A stretch of 64,000 nucleotides of DNA from Lycocorax pyrrhopterus obiensis (taxonomy: Eukaryota; Chordata; Aves; Passeriformes; Paradisaeidae). Where the stretch lies: contig JACSVZ010000002.1 in the NCBI GenBank assembly GCA_014706295.1, positions 15,980,494-16,044,493 of the forward strand, given 5' to 3'. Made by a program: the position numbers and the translations under genes. Below are positions 44,106 through 57,668 of this stretch, one piece after another; positions within the stretch are counted from its first letter, which is position 1, and each line of letters begins with the position of its first letter. The notes under the pieces are model-generated. The model made no database searches. It was not told the origin of the DNA and saw only the letters and a program-made list of their open reading frames with translations.

Positions 44106-47100
44106 CTACTAATTGTGTCTCAGAATTTGAAAACCCACATATCCATTTATAAAAAGAGCATAGAAAATCTTTATTGCTTTCATAATGTATTGTTTGGTGG
44201 ATTGAGGTTGGTTTAGCCCGTGAAACTGTTCTGAGAGGAACAATGTAGTTTCAGATATGAAATGCAGAGCTGCTGTTTCAGACAATATGCCATGAATGCT
44301 ATCTAAAGAAACAGACTTGACATTGCTAATTGTACACGAGAGTGAAGTATATTTATTTCACACATCGATGTGACCGAATCAGAAGCTTCAGTTGGCATAT
44401 GGAGAGGGGTTTTTTATGTTTTTAGAAAACACCTTACAAGTTCAGCTGATAAAAAGCCTTGCTTATTTATCACAGTCCAGAATAGTTGCAAAACAAGAAT
44501 TAAATCTGGTCTAATTCTGAATCGAAAGAAACAGTCCTGAATTTCTTCAGAGGTTTGACAGATATAGTAATAAAGGTTTTCAATGGCTTAATAGATGCTG
44601 TGATAGACATTTTCAATGAATAGCTGTTCATGAGCAGTTAATTATCTCCTTGTAATCTGGGTCATTTGGGAAGCTGTGAACACAGTTAACTTCTGTGTTA
44701 GGATTGCATTATGAGTGAAATGTGCATGTGGAAGGGGGAACGCAAAAGCTGCATCATTTTGAAACTAGCAAGGCTGGAGAAGTGACCAAAACCAACCTCT
44801 CATTGAGCAGCTTCCTACTTAGTTAAGGTGAATGAAGGCTAAAGCTTAACAAAGGTGTGAAATCTCTACTCTAAATCATATCTAAAAATCTTTGCTCCTC
44901 CATTAATGCTTTCCCTCCTAGCAGCCCAAGGCAGTTAGAGCTGCTCCCACCAGGACAAACAGCAGCCCTTTGTTAGCTGCCTTGCCTGGGGCACACCCTG
45001 TCCTCGCACTGCTGCTGCTCTCTTGCCATCTGGGAATCCCAAAGACCCTAAAAGGAGCCTTTTCCTGCCTAGTCTCCAAGGTTAACTGATGCAGTAAATC
45101 TGTGTTACCTCCAGTACACCTTGAGCTAACCTGTGACTGCAGTCCCAGCATTTAATTTCCTATGAGGATGGGAACATCCAGTCTGTACCACAGAGCTTGC
45201 AGGCTTCTTAATCAAAGATTGTTTACTCCTCCAAGGATCCAAATCTGTGACTTTAATAACATCAAGATTATACGTGCTAGAAACTTTGTCTTGGTATTGA
45301 AATGACGCTACAAGTACTACAGCCCATCGAGTCTGAAAGGGCCCTGCTTAAGCTGCAGTTCATGACTCCCTGCTTCGAAAGCTTGTGAGTGTTTGAAATA
45401 CGATACAGACAGTGACTTGGACCACCTTCCAGCTGCCTCCACCAGTCTGAGCAAGGGTATCGAAATGGCAAGCAAACCTCAGAGGATAAAACTGTGAATG
45501 GCATGCTTTGAGCGAAGTGCTGAGGGTGCCTTTGGTCCCCCATCTGACTGCTGTGAGAGTCACGTGTCTGTGCCGTGGGACCTGGCGAGACACCCTGGGT
45601 ACTTCCCAGGGAAGACTGGCTGGCTTCAAGAAACCTTGATCCTTAAAATGGAGAGCAAAAATCATGTGCAGCAGCTGAGTACTGAGGCAAGATAGAAGTC
45701 AGTTGTCCAATAAACACATTTTTGGATTGAGTGTAGAAAAGACAGATGTTTTCCTTTGTTTAGAACCATGGCTACAACTTGCAAATGCAGATGGTTGAAT
45801 GCTGTTGTAGTCTCCATCTGTTTATTGATGCTGGAAGATGGTGGGCATGCTCGCAGCCAGACTGAGGGAGAAACTGTCACTGGAAATAGTAGATTTCTGG
45901 ACTGCAGAAGTGGAGGAAAATGTCTTCCTGGGCAGTTAGATGTGCAAAGTTCGGCTGTGCCACGAAGGGAAGGATTCACAAGGCAGTTACTGGAGGAGAG
46001 AAGTTACAAGGTGCAAGTTACAAGTGACTTACTGGGAGTCAAATGCCCACATCGAGGACTGGAGAAAAGTTGAAAACTTTATTGTGCCAGCTGTAAAGGC
46101 TTTTGCTTCCCAGAAGCTATGGAAACTGTTTTCTAATGCTATGTACTGTATTAAACATTATTTTAACTCCTGATTTCATGGCATATGCATTTATTACATA
46201 ATGAAGATTCCTTCTCATTAGGGCCTTTTATTGAACTTGTTCACATTGATACATGAAGACTATTAAATACCTTCATTTCCAAAGGAATAAAGTTTGGGAT
46301 GGGAACAGAAGGCTGTTAGAAACCAATACAGACATATGTCTGAAAAGAAGACTTTTCAGCTGACATGGCTGTGGAAGAAGAGTTTAAATATTTCAGGTAC
46401 AGAAAGATATATCTAGCAGAGTTGTAAAACATGCTTTTTTTCCAGATGCCTGATTTTAAAAGTCGTGTGCAGGCGTTAATATGACAAATATTTGGATTTT
46501 GTTTAAAAACAAGTCCACATGTTCCACACAGTACAGGAGTCTTAGGTAATACCTGTTAGGAAAGGTTTGTAAACTCGGTAACCTTTTCTCACAGTAGAAG
46601 CTGGCTGATCTGCTAATTATATTTAATAAGTCATAGAATACCAAGGGAGCTTAAGAAATTTTGCCGAATGCTCTTTTTCTTTTCATATTTAGAGAAGAGT
46701 TGTGTGGTGTGTGAGTGACCCAAATCAGTACTGGCTGGTTATCATCACCTTAAATGACTGAAAAAAAGTACGGAGAAACAACCAACATGTGTAATATGAA
46801 GATGGGTCATCTCAACCCAGTAACTCTATACCAGAGAAGTGGTTCACTTCTGGCTCAACAAACCAAAGGTGGTGTTAGCTTTTCCTTATGGTCCGGAACT
46901 AAAGCATCCTGTAGGAAGATAGGTTTAGGTAAATACCCCATTTAACTGCTCTGTGGATAGAGGCAGACAGCAATTGTAACATAGTGTTAAATTCTGTAGC
47001 TTTGTTGTGTAGGTGGACGTGTAATCGCTGATGGCTGTTGAGTAAATGTCACTTCATTAATGTTGAGTTTGTATCTTACTCCTCAGACTTTCAGCTTTAT

Positions 47101-47504
47101 CACACTATTTAATGAATTCCAGACAGCTGTTTTGACTTCCTATGGGTGATAGCAATTACACTTGAAAGAAAACAAGAGGCATTCTGGTTTCTTTTTCCTA
47201 GGACTGAGCTCACCATTTTTAAATGCTGCTAACTTACATCAGGGAGTTGAATGTCCTGCCTTATTAAATCACTTACTCTGTCTGCTCTAAAGCTTTCATT
47301 TAGCTCTGATATAGCATTAATATTTAAAATGTATATATCAGTTCAACAGACACACGCATTACTTATCAAAACACTGCAGCTTATTGAAACAAACCTGCTG
47401 TCATCACAGGTGAGAGTCTAGAGTGACACATAGTGCCAGGAGGTGTATTGTACATTTTCACAAGTGGGTTAATTGGAATGGTGGGTACTTCAGGAAGAAA
47501 AAAC

Positions 47505-47667
47505 AAAAGTTGTGGATGCCTCATCCCTGGCAGTGTTCAAGGCTGTGTCGGATGAGGTTTTAAATAACCTGATCTAGATGGGGGCTATCCCTGCCCACAG
47601 CAGTGGAGTTGGAACTACGTGATTTTTAAGGTCCCTTCCAACCCAAACCATTCTATGATTCTATGAA
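47505..47667 (+). mobile_element. CR1 LINE 3'-end fragment (plus sense)
   Basis: Contains GGATGCCTCATCCCTGGCAG, GTGTTCAAGGCTG, GGATGAGG, then GGTCCCTTCCAACCCAAACC and a terminal ATTCTATGATTCTATGA. These are the classic last 160 bases of an avian CR1 with its two-copy octamer end. It is well preserved, hence probably younger than the antisense copies, and it is 5'-truncated. Confidence 0.92.
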
Positions 47668-50600
47668 AAAAACACCAATTTGGTAATACGAATGGAGTAT
47701 CTCCGGATTCTTGACAAGAAAATGTACATACATGCACATTAATATGATCTAAGACTAACAGACCATAGTAACAGGGAAGTATTAAGTAATTGGACCTTCT
47801 GTGTCTGTTCGGTATGTTTGTATTAATCTACTGTGTCAGAGCAGCTACATGTTTTAATTGAGATTTCTTACGTTTGCCCACATTGTAAAGATCTGAGTAA
47901 TAAATTTAGTTATCCTCAGTTGTCTAAAAGCAAATCTCGTCTTGTGTGTGATACTTACGGTTAGACATTTGTTTAGCTGCTAATTTGCAGCTCATAAGGT
48001 CGCTCAGCAGTGGGTTAAAAATAAGAGTGTGTCTTTCTTCCAGTGCCTGCACAGGCATGGTTGGAGTTGCTGCAGTCCGTCTGCAGGATTCCAGCACGCT
48101 TCTGTTGCTCCTGGCTCCCAGGCTACAACGACAGTGTCCTCACTACAGAGGCCAGACGTCTTCATCCCTGTCCTTGCACTGGGGTGCTTCTCATTCACTG
48201 GCAGGTCAAATTCAAATGCTGATTTCCCTTATTTTTAGGTGTGCATTTGAGAGGACAGTGAGCCAAGGGTTAACCTTCCCTTCGTGCCCTCTAATTAATG
48301 CGGGCCTCACAACCCATGTGCTGGCCATCACACATGAATGAAAAGCATACTGTCACCTTCCTTTCTCAAGCAGGGCTAGGTTTTGATTCTGCTTTAACAA
48401 CTGTTAATATCTCTCTGCTGTTGTTCCTTATATCATTTCCTGAATAGTGGAGATTAGGAGAATATCTTCCTCTGTATGTATTTTGCTGCCTTTAGAAAGA
48501 AATAGATCTCTCTGTAGTTCTTGGAATGCTTTTTAGAGGCATTAAATTAAATATTGTTCTGAATTAGTAAGTAATAATATGACCTTTTCTTCTTGAGAAC
48601 TCATTCTTGAGTAGTATGCCAAGATGTTATCTCCCCACTTGAATGCTTGACTAGAGATCTGAGATTTGATACGGGTGTGTGTGACAGGCACACATAGCCT
48701 GCCTTCCCAATGGAGAAGTAAGAACATGCCACAGCCTGACTGAAAGCCTGATGTCTAATTACCTTGTGCTAAATCTTGTGATGTTTTTTACTATATTGTA
48801 ATAGGAAAGGTAGTCCAAAATCCAGTGTTTACATGTTGCAGATCCCCTCACAAATCTAGAAACTAGAAGTTACAAACACATGGGAAACTTTGTAGTTATC
48901 TTTGTAGTTAGATAATTTTTTTTTCGGGGGGATTGGATGTTTCTATGCTTAAACTCTTTCTCATATGCACATCTACTATGCATAAAAATTCTTTTGTGAT
49001 GTATGTTTTAAGTACAAAGTCCTCACTGCAAGGAGACTGAATGTGTGTGGGTATATGTGTGCATCTGCAGCTGTTGCCAAGGGAAACATTTGACCTTGAG
49101 TTTCAGATGATTGTTGCATCAAACCTCTCTCACTAATGAGTCTTCCCCACCTTCCTCTTCAGTGAAACCTTTCTCAGGCTGGGGAAAAAAGCAAAAAGAG
49201 TGACAAGGTATAGAAAGGAAAATGTCAGATGCTTGCCATTCTTTTTGTAGAATCGGCACATTTCAGGAGAATTTCCTGAACTTGTACTGGAGGGGAACAG
49301 GGAAGTAGTCCTGGAAATAGTAAAGCTAAAGGAAAAGCTCAACTAATCCACTGGATCCTACAGGAATCTTGTAACAAAAGGTGGATGGTAAAAACTTTAA
49401 ATAAAAGCCTCTTTGTAAGGGGTCAAGGCATGATCTATTCGGGTCACCAGGTAAGGAGCTGGCTTCAGCTCTGACATGAATTGATGTAGTGGTACGACTG
49501 CCTAGGTCAGTGGTTCCCAATCAGTAAATTGCATTGTCGTGGGGCATAGTGTTTTTTCTGTGTTTCCTTTTCTTTGTTAGACAATGCTGAAGAGAGAACA
49601 AACAGTATTGTCAGGCTGGCTTGGACTTCTTCTTGTAGTAGTTCCGCAATTGATGCTGAGACGTTTCCTCCATGTAGCTAAACTGGGCTGTGTTCTGGCG
49701 GTCAAGGTGGGGCACATTTCTTTCTCTGTTGCTGATGTCTTATCAGAGGGTTCCTGATCTGACCTATTTTCATGGGAGTCTTTAGCTTGTGACTTGGCAT
49801 GGGGTTGAACCACTCCCAGACCGCTATGTAGTTTTACAAACTTGGAATTAAAATAAATGAAGAAAGAAGAACCTTGCCAATAAAAACTGCAAGTTTGTGT
49901 GACTATCAGCCTGAAGCCTAGCATAAACATCTATACCTGAGATCCTGAGATCCCCTAGTTATATTTCCAAGACAGTATTTCAGAAAGTATTGTTTCAAAA
50001 TAATATACTAAAAAATGGCTGTGCTACTTGGGACACAGCATTTCTTTGCTGTCATTGCAGTGACAAAATAATTCAGGCTGCCTGGAAACTGGTTGGGATG
50101 AGTGTAGGAGAGTAACCAGAATATCTGAAAGGGAATTCTGTAAATTGTTTGTGGGTGCAGGTTGGAAGAAGCAGAAGACAAAAAGCCAAGAGTATTTTGA
50201 GATGGGTACAGTTCTTAACATCTGCGTGTTTTCTGAGTGCTCTAAGTTAGTTTTGTATAGACAGCTTTTCCGTTTGTATACTTTGCAGTGCTTACAGTGT
50301 TTCTGAAGAGTTCAGTTGCCTTTTTTAATGCTTACCTTAAGGGAAAGACCTTTCGTAATACAAAATATTCTTAGTAACTTTATTCCACTTTAACGTAAGT
50401 TTCTGCAAGAATGAGTAACACTTCAAGCAATTTGTGTATTTACAATTTTGTAATATTTAGAGAAATGAAAACCAGTTCAAGTAGATTTCATCCTCAAGTT
50501 TATCTACTTTTGTATCAGACTGCTGAATGTCAAAATTTTATTGTCCGAGGGCCTATATATTATATTGTTGTAGTTTTGTATTTTGCTATCTAACACTATG

Positions 50601-53600
50601 GCAAAATAATCAAAATGGTCTACAAACAGTTAACTGAAATTTATCTTTGCAGTATCCAATATATCCCTTTCTGCATGTGATGGAGAGAAATGCAGCTAAA
50701 GTTGAGATGAGTATTCCCACTTCATGGTGCTAGGGAGATCAGCTGGTGGGTTATGAGGAGGCTGTACGGAGGCCAAGAAGCAGAAATCCATTTGGCACTT
50801 CCAGATGAAAAATGATCAAAGACTTGAGGTGGAGTTGCAACAAAGATGTGAAAGTGGTCATTTGAGCTTGGCATCTGCTGCTAAGGACCAGTTTGCTGAG
50901 ATTAGTAGGGTAGGTCAAGTAAAATGTGTCTGCTTGTTCTCAGCAGGGCTAATGGGAGGTCTTTTATGGGTCTTTCAGCACACCTTTTTTCAAACCTATC
51001 TGAAATACACAGCCATAAGTCTAGAATATACTATAAATCAGATCTGTAGGCTCTCATAGTGAATAAAAGAGTGTGTGCTGTTTTGGTGACAGGGTTAAAA
51101 AGCACTGGTATTCTATTATAAGCAGATGAACTAAAATGGTAGGAAAATGCTGTGGTGTGATATAAACAAACTGAAAATGGATTGTAGTGCTGTCTTGCAG
51201 CTACCATGCTCTGTGCTTTGCTAAGAGAATAAAGCTAAGAAAAATACAGATTGAGATTAATTTACATAAACTGTATGGCTCAGACACAAGTTTTATTCTT
51301 GTTCTGAAAAACTTTCCATGGGTTTAACCACAGTAGTTTTGCAAGGGATAGGGATATATCTTTGAATGTCGAGCAAGTTGAAAGGCTGGTATGCCTGAAA
51401 GACTGTCTGTTCTTTCAAATTATAAACGTCAGTCTAATAGAATGTGTTATTCCTGGGACTGTTCATGTCTAAGCAATTGTCTTAGACCTTCATGATTGCT
51501 GTAGTTTTTCTGGTTAATGATGTGAGGGCTAAAGTGGCGATTTGAACCTTTCACCAGCAAAGCTGTTTTTGATTCCTGCCTGAGATGAAGATAGTAAGGA
51601 TTGTACCAAATAAAGAGCCTGTTGAGCATACTAGATGTCATCTTGTTTGGGGTAAGATGATCTACTCTGTGTGTGCAGAATGCTAGGGGTGCAGATCGTA
51701 GGACTGCCTGGTTGCATGGAGACCAAATAACCTGAGCTCTTTCAGATTTGTGAGTACAGCATGAGAGGTGTGCTTTCTGAAGAGGCAGCATGAACTAATG
51801 AGAAGTGAGGTTATGGGTCTAAGACATTTATGAAAAGACACTCTGTGAAGTTTATTCTTGGCAAAGTTTGTCCTGCTGTGGTATTAATATCTGGTTTTAC
51901 TTTCTTTTTTTTTGTGGTGTAATTATTCAGGGGTATTGCCTGACAGATGGCTATATCTTAGAGTTGTATCAGAATGATGTTATTTACTTGACAGTTATTG
52001 TTCTCTTAGGAACGTGGGACAGGAAAGGACCTGCCTATTCATCAAGTTTATTTTTGTGCTCTTGTAGGCTTTATGTCATACAGACATAGACATATGGAGC
52101 ACTGACTTCAAAGCAGCTGAGCTTTTTCCTCTCACTATTTTAATTAGAAGCCTCTTCCAGTGCTAAATTCCTCAACATGATGAAGCTGCTTACAGTGTTC
52201 AACCTAAATTTATTCATCATCAGTTGGTAACAATCTTGTGCCAAGATTGTCCTTTTATTTTAAATAGATTTTTCGTACTGTTTTATAATTATTTCAGTGT
52301 GTTTATACACAGCCCTTGCTTTTCTGCTCAGCTTTATTTTTTTTAGGCTAAGGCCAAGTCCTTGCAGCCTCCTTCAGTTCTGTTGAAAGAGCAAAATGAA
52401 GGAATGGGTAGTTGGAGACTTTTCAGCTTTCACGTAGCAGGTTTTTCCAGTTCCCTGAGAAGGGTGTGTCTTATTCTTTGTACTATTGCTGATAAAAGAA
52501 GTGAATAGTAGCTTCCTTGTTATTGCAGTGCACCAACAGAAACACAGAAAATTTTGTGTTTTAAACTCTCTGAAAATTGTCTTCAAGTAGCAAGATTGTT
52601 CAAACAGTAGAGACTCGTGGTGTATCCTCTGATTTAGGAATGCAGGCAGTCCTATGAAAGTGGTATTGAAAGACAGGCAGGTGTTCGATTGCTTCAAATG
52701 CGTGGGTTCCATTTTATGGTTTTTGTGTTTTTCCTTAGGCTGTTAAATGTTCAGATCAGTATTCTGTGGCTGATCTGTGCACAGACAAATTCTTTGTGCA
52801 TTTTTAATGACTTACTGCTAAAATATGTGATCAAAGATAAATCAGACCTGCTACAAAGGAATCAAAAACTGGAATTATGTTTAACTATTTTTCTGACTAA
52901 TATTTATAGACACTTGCTACTTGTAAGGCTCTTAGTAAATCAGTGTGCTCTTCAGATATTTATATTTGAAAGATATTAATGGAAGATATAAAAGGCGGAT
53001 GCATTTTTCAGGATTTAGCTACAAAATTTTAAGAAAAAGTCATTTTAAAAAGCTTCAGTAGGAAGACCTGACCTACTTTCTTCCCATTTAAAATCCTAAA
53101 GCCTGTTGTGTTGGAAAAAATAAAGCAAATACTGTTTAAACTGCAGTGGAAGGTTTTATGTCCCAGGTTTAAAAAAGAATGTAAGCCTTGTGGTGTTCAA
53201 CACCACGGCTCATAATGATCAGGATCCTGGCTGAGAAAGCATGGAGGCAGGTATCTAAGGACCATATGATGATGGGATTCTGATTTCCTGATTAGAATTT
53301 GAAATCCATTATGTGGAGCACTGGTACAGTGAAGCTGGTTGGTAGGAAACCAGGGTATACCTTAGACATTTGTATGACCCTTATATTTATCAGAAAATAA
53401 ATCTGATATCCCTTTCTGCAGTTTTCTCTTTGGAAGATGCTTTTGGTACCTATCTTATATGTAGTAGACTGGCAGTTAATTAGCTGATGAGTCCAAGAAG
53501 TAGGAGGCCTTGTTCCTAGGTCCGTCTCAACCTGAGGGATTTCTAGCCCACGTTTTTCTCTTCTTCTGAGTGGCATAAGCCAGTGGTTTGTGTGTAGGTG

Positions 53601-53681
53601 AGGTATCTAACCACCAGACTGCAGATTCAGACTTCTTGCCCACTGTCTTGAATCCATCAATGTGCATTTCTGACTGCGTTC

Positions 53682-53835
53682 TAGAATCACTGAATTGTTA
53701 AGGTCAGAAAAGACTTCTGTGATCATTAAGTCCAACCATTAACCCAGCACCACCGTGCTCACCACAAAACTGTCCCCAAGTGCCATGGTCAACTTCCTCA
53801 GGGAGGATATGGCAGTCCTGTGTAAAGTATCCTGC
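53682..53835 (-). mobile_element. CR1 LINE 3'-end fragment (antisense)
   Basis: Starts TAGAATCACTGAATTGTTAAGG, continues AAAGACTTCTGTGATCATTAAG, TCCAACCATTAACCCAGCA and ACTGTCCCCAAGTGCCA. This is the same antisense CR1 layout as at 6473 and 40031. The right boundary near 53835 is uncertain because the inner part is diverged. Confidence 0.8.
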
Positions 53836-53980
53836 AGGCTGATGTGCCAGGTATTCTCTTGAAATATGGATTCAATTCTTCTTTCTTTTCCAGGAAAGCA
53901 AATTCTGCTACTGAGGAGCAGGAGAATCGACATCTAAACAATGTGGTTGTATTCTAATTTAATATTCTTAGCAATTGTTT

Positions 53981-54000
53981 GAGTACTGTTGAGTACTGTT
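53981..54000. repeat. 10-bp tandem pair (GAGTACTGTT)2
   Basis: Two exact adjacent copies of GAGTACTGTT. A minimal tandem duplication. Confidence 0.8.
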
Positions 54001-56868
54001 TCCTACTTAATGTTTGAAAATTTTTTAACAGCTTGAGATACAGTAATAAGGAAATGGAATAGTAATGGCTGTCATTGATCATATCACTTCTGGGCATGAA
54101 ATTTGAGTTGTTTCAATTCATGGCTTCTTTTTTAAAAAAAAAAAGCTGTTATATGTATCTTTCTTTTCAAAGACGGACATTATGATTTTAAATCCTGATA
54201 CAGGAAAACAAATGGGAATTTATAGCTATTATGGTTTAAAATAAATAGAAGATTTTTTTATATTTGCAGGCTATACTGGAAAATCCAAGTGTGAATTTAC
54301 TCGCAAAGTTAAATAATTTATTTTCTTTTTTGTTTCTAAGTAGTGACATAATACTTCTGCAAAAAAATTCCTACTCTGTTCAGTTAAAGAAGGCAAGATT
54401 ACAGTGAATGGGAGACCTTAGAAGGGGGCAACCTAGCTGGGAAACTTACTGTTAAACTTCAAAATAATTCAAAAATTTTTCTTCACATTTTTCTATGTTG
54501 TTTTGGTTCCCTGTGTGATAACCCTCAAAAGTTAGGCTTCTACCTGGGAAAAGTTGTAATAGAATGAAATTTAGTCAATTTTGGCTCTTAAGGAGTTGCT
54601 TAGCTTGAAAGTGAAAAAAGAATGGGAAGAATTTTCCTCAATGAAAAAATTAAAATAATCATGCTAACTGTTGCTTTTTAGCTCCAACCTGCTTAATCTT
54701 CTGTGTTTCTCAGTGTGAGACAGTGGTTGCCTTCATGCATGAGTGACTTCTTTAAAAATACAATTTCTGGGTGGTATGAAGCAGAATTAATGAAAAAACA
54801 TGTTGAACACTGGTATCACTGCACACTTTTGGGGTTGGCTGTAAAGCAGAAGGAAACAATGTGTGCCCAGACGGCCATTATGGGATTGGTTTTTGTGTCC
54901 CGTATTGTCTGGAATATGAAGAAAGGGCAGTCCATACATCTGATCTGCAAGACGTCTTACCTTAAAGTGGTTTAGTTTTCATAGCTGGCACAGTTCACAG
55001 CAAGGAGCACATGTGCAGTGTCTGAGATACCTCAACACGGCAGCTTCTGCCAAATTTCACTCAAGTTTCCAAATGTAATATTATGCTTATGTCCTATCCT
55101 GTCTCTGGCACTAAATTAAAATAGCACCTGTTAATATTAAGAATAAATGAAGTTACTGTAATGTTGAGGATAAAGAGGTTTTGGTGAAAGAAAATTGGAT
55201 ATGAGATTTAGATTTCCTGCCTAATTAAATATTTCAAGTGGTTGTTCTACTTCAGTTTTATTTAGAAGTCAGAAAGCAATATTACAATGTTAGCACATGT
55301 TTTTTTACTTAAATCTTCTTTCATGAGCTGGTATTTGCTGACACTCAGTTCAAATGCTTTTAAGGAATAATCTGAAACACTCTGGAACATCATTTTTGGT
55401 TTTGAGATAAGTGGGTTTTTTTCAGAAGCTTGTTATTCCTCTGCCTGTTGGCTGATTCTCATTTGCATTTAAATCAGCTTTAGCAGAGCTGTGTAGCTTA
55501 TTGGTGTTGCTCTTCAGTCTGACGGCTGAGGAGTAGCAGATGTAAGTATGAACATTAGGCTAAGGCTTGCATTACGCAGCCAACATTCATTTGTTCTGGT
55601 ACTCTGGAGTAGAAAGTTAAAACACTTTCTGGTTTGTGCCTCACCACACTGGTTTCTGCCTCAACCAGTGAACATTGCTGAGTTTTTTGGGTTTAATTCT
55701 GCTTTTGAATAGCAGTGAAATTACTAAAAGTGGTGAACATCTGTACTGTGGATTTCAGTGCTATGGGTAAAGAAGGGTAAAGCTACTGATGCACAGCTCT
55801 TTTTCTAACACCATAGCTGTCTTTCAGGATATTGTTTCAAAATAATGTGTTTTCTTTAAGACTGAAGAATATCTTGAAAAAAGATCTGTTCTGGACTCTA
55901 TAACTGAATTTCTGTGAAGAGTGGTAAAGGACCATTATCATCTAAGCACTGTTCTGTTTGTAGTGGGAAGAAAGAAGTGGGGGCAAGAAGATGGTAGTAC
56001 CTTTATTATTAGGATGTTGGCAAGGAGATGACTGGGGAAGAGAATCCTCTCTGTTGCTGCTCAGAATGAACGGTGTGTGGCTCCTTGGATGGGAAAGCAG
56101 GAGTAGCTGGTTGTCAAGGACCAAGAGATCCAAAGGGATCTTAAGTTGGGCAATGTCTACCTTGCATTGAGAAATGTGATTAACATGACAGATTCTCCAA
56201 AAGATTAATTGTGGAGGAAGTTGTCTGGGAAGAACTGAGATAATGCAGGAGAGCTGGTTGTGTTCCTTGATATGACAGTTCAGTACTTTCATCTCCTAAT
56301 ATCCATAATGAAAAGCACTTGAAACTATTAGAAGAGGAGCAGCAGAACTAGTGATTTTAGTTGAAGAACATTGTTTTAGAGGTTCTTGTGAATGTGCATT
56401 GCTTTCAGTGGAATTAATGGAGCAGAAAAAACCTGCTTTCCAGATTTTATGTGATGATAGAAGTGCCTTTCTTGTCTTCTTGGAAAACCAGGCTTACTTC
56501 TGTTTGATATACTTGTGCCTGGGTGTGTCTTGTTCAGATGTCAGTCCTAACTTAGAAGCTACAGAGGTATCCTCCTCAATAAATCATTACTTGAGGGTAA
56601 CACACACTACAATTTTTTTTTTAAATTGAAGTGGATATTTTTGGACAGATACTATTTTAAGATTATTTTAATGGAAGGGCTTCCTCTTCCTATTTTTTAA
56701 GTTGCTCACTCACTAGTGACAATAGCGGATGAAAACATAGCATGAGTTGATCTGTTGGGGTACAGAAGAAATAAGAAGGTAAGGAATTGTAGTTTGTTTA
56801 GAGGGAAGTAAAACCCCTTGTTTTTTACTTACTATGTTGTTAAGCTAAATGAAAAGCTTAAAAATAGT

Positions 56869-56902
56869 ATTAGTAATAATAATATTAATAATTATTATTA
56901 TA
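56869..56902. repeat. AAT/ATT-rich simple repeat
   Basis: Interrupted AAT units passing into ATT units. It is partly self-complementary. Simple-sequence repeat. Confidence 0.8.
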
Positions 56903-57653
56903 TTTTTGTGCACAAACCTAAGTTTAATTTAGAAAGGCTGAATTATTTGTGTGTTATTTTCCTGGATTGTCACTAGCAGTTTCACCGTATTATGTGTTTG
57001 GGATGCAGATTGCACAATAATTTGTTCAAGACTGGATTTAATACATCACCATTTTAAGATTAATTATTCTGACATGGTATCACTAGCTAAAACTGTGATT
57101 GCATCAATTACAAAAATATAAAGTAAATTTTTCATTCCTTTCAATGTCTGAATACATACTGTGAACTTTTAAAAAGCAGTGTTAAATTGCATTGGGAAGT
57201 ACTTTGTCAGTATTATTACTGGTTTTCAAGTAAATTTTTGGAAGCACTTGTAATTTTAAAAAGTACATTGCTTTCTTGAATAATACAGTTCATAATATAA
57301 TGTCATTACCATTTCTAAAATTCCTTTTATGTCCTTTCATGATTTTCTGTGAATGATACCATTGTTCTGTCACTCTCTTGAGCTCATAAACAGGAAAATA
57401 TTTTCCAAATTCAGCGTCATGTCAAGGCTATATTTAAGTCTTAGTCATTTCAAATCCTGTAGTACTATCTGTAGGATATATTCTCTCCTATGGGATAATA
57501 TGGCATAGTCTCTTTTGTCAATTGCTGCAATGTATTCTCTGTTCTTGTAATACACAGCATCTGGATGTGCTTCTCTCTGAAACACAATTCTGCTGCAAAA
57601 AATTTACAAGACTGTTGATTGTATAATGTAATTATTTTTTTTTTATTCTGCAG

Positions 57654-57668
57654 AATCCCTCTTTCTGG
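57654..57668 (+). other. Possible 15-bp microexon (weak)
   Basis: A strong pyrimidine tract and acceptor (ATTTTTTTTTTATTCTGCAG ending at 57653) is followed only 15 bases later by a near-ideal donor TGG|GTGAGT at 57668/57669. The segment AATCCCTCTTTCTGG has no ATG. It could be a microexon of the plus-strand gene, a recursive-splice-like site or chance. Confidence 0.2.

Noticed and set aside
45277..45725. Block with AATAAA at its end, considered as a processed pseudogene
   Set aside because: No recognisable protein in any frame, no A-tail and no flanking direct repeats.
49505..49525. GTCAGTGGTTCCCAA, similar to hAT (Charlie-type) terminal inverted repeats
   Set aside because: Only about 15 bases match and no partner terminal repeat or 8-bp target duplication was found.
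54703..54975. 90-codon open frame suspected of being a transposase remnant
   Set aside because: No catalytic motif or terminal repeats; resembles no family I can name.
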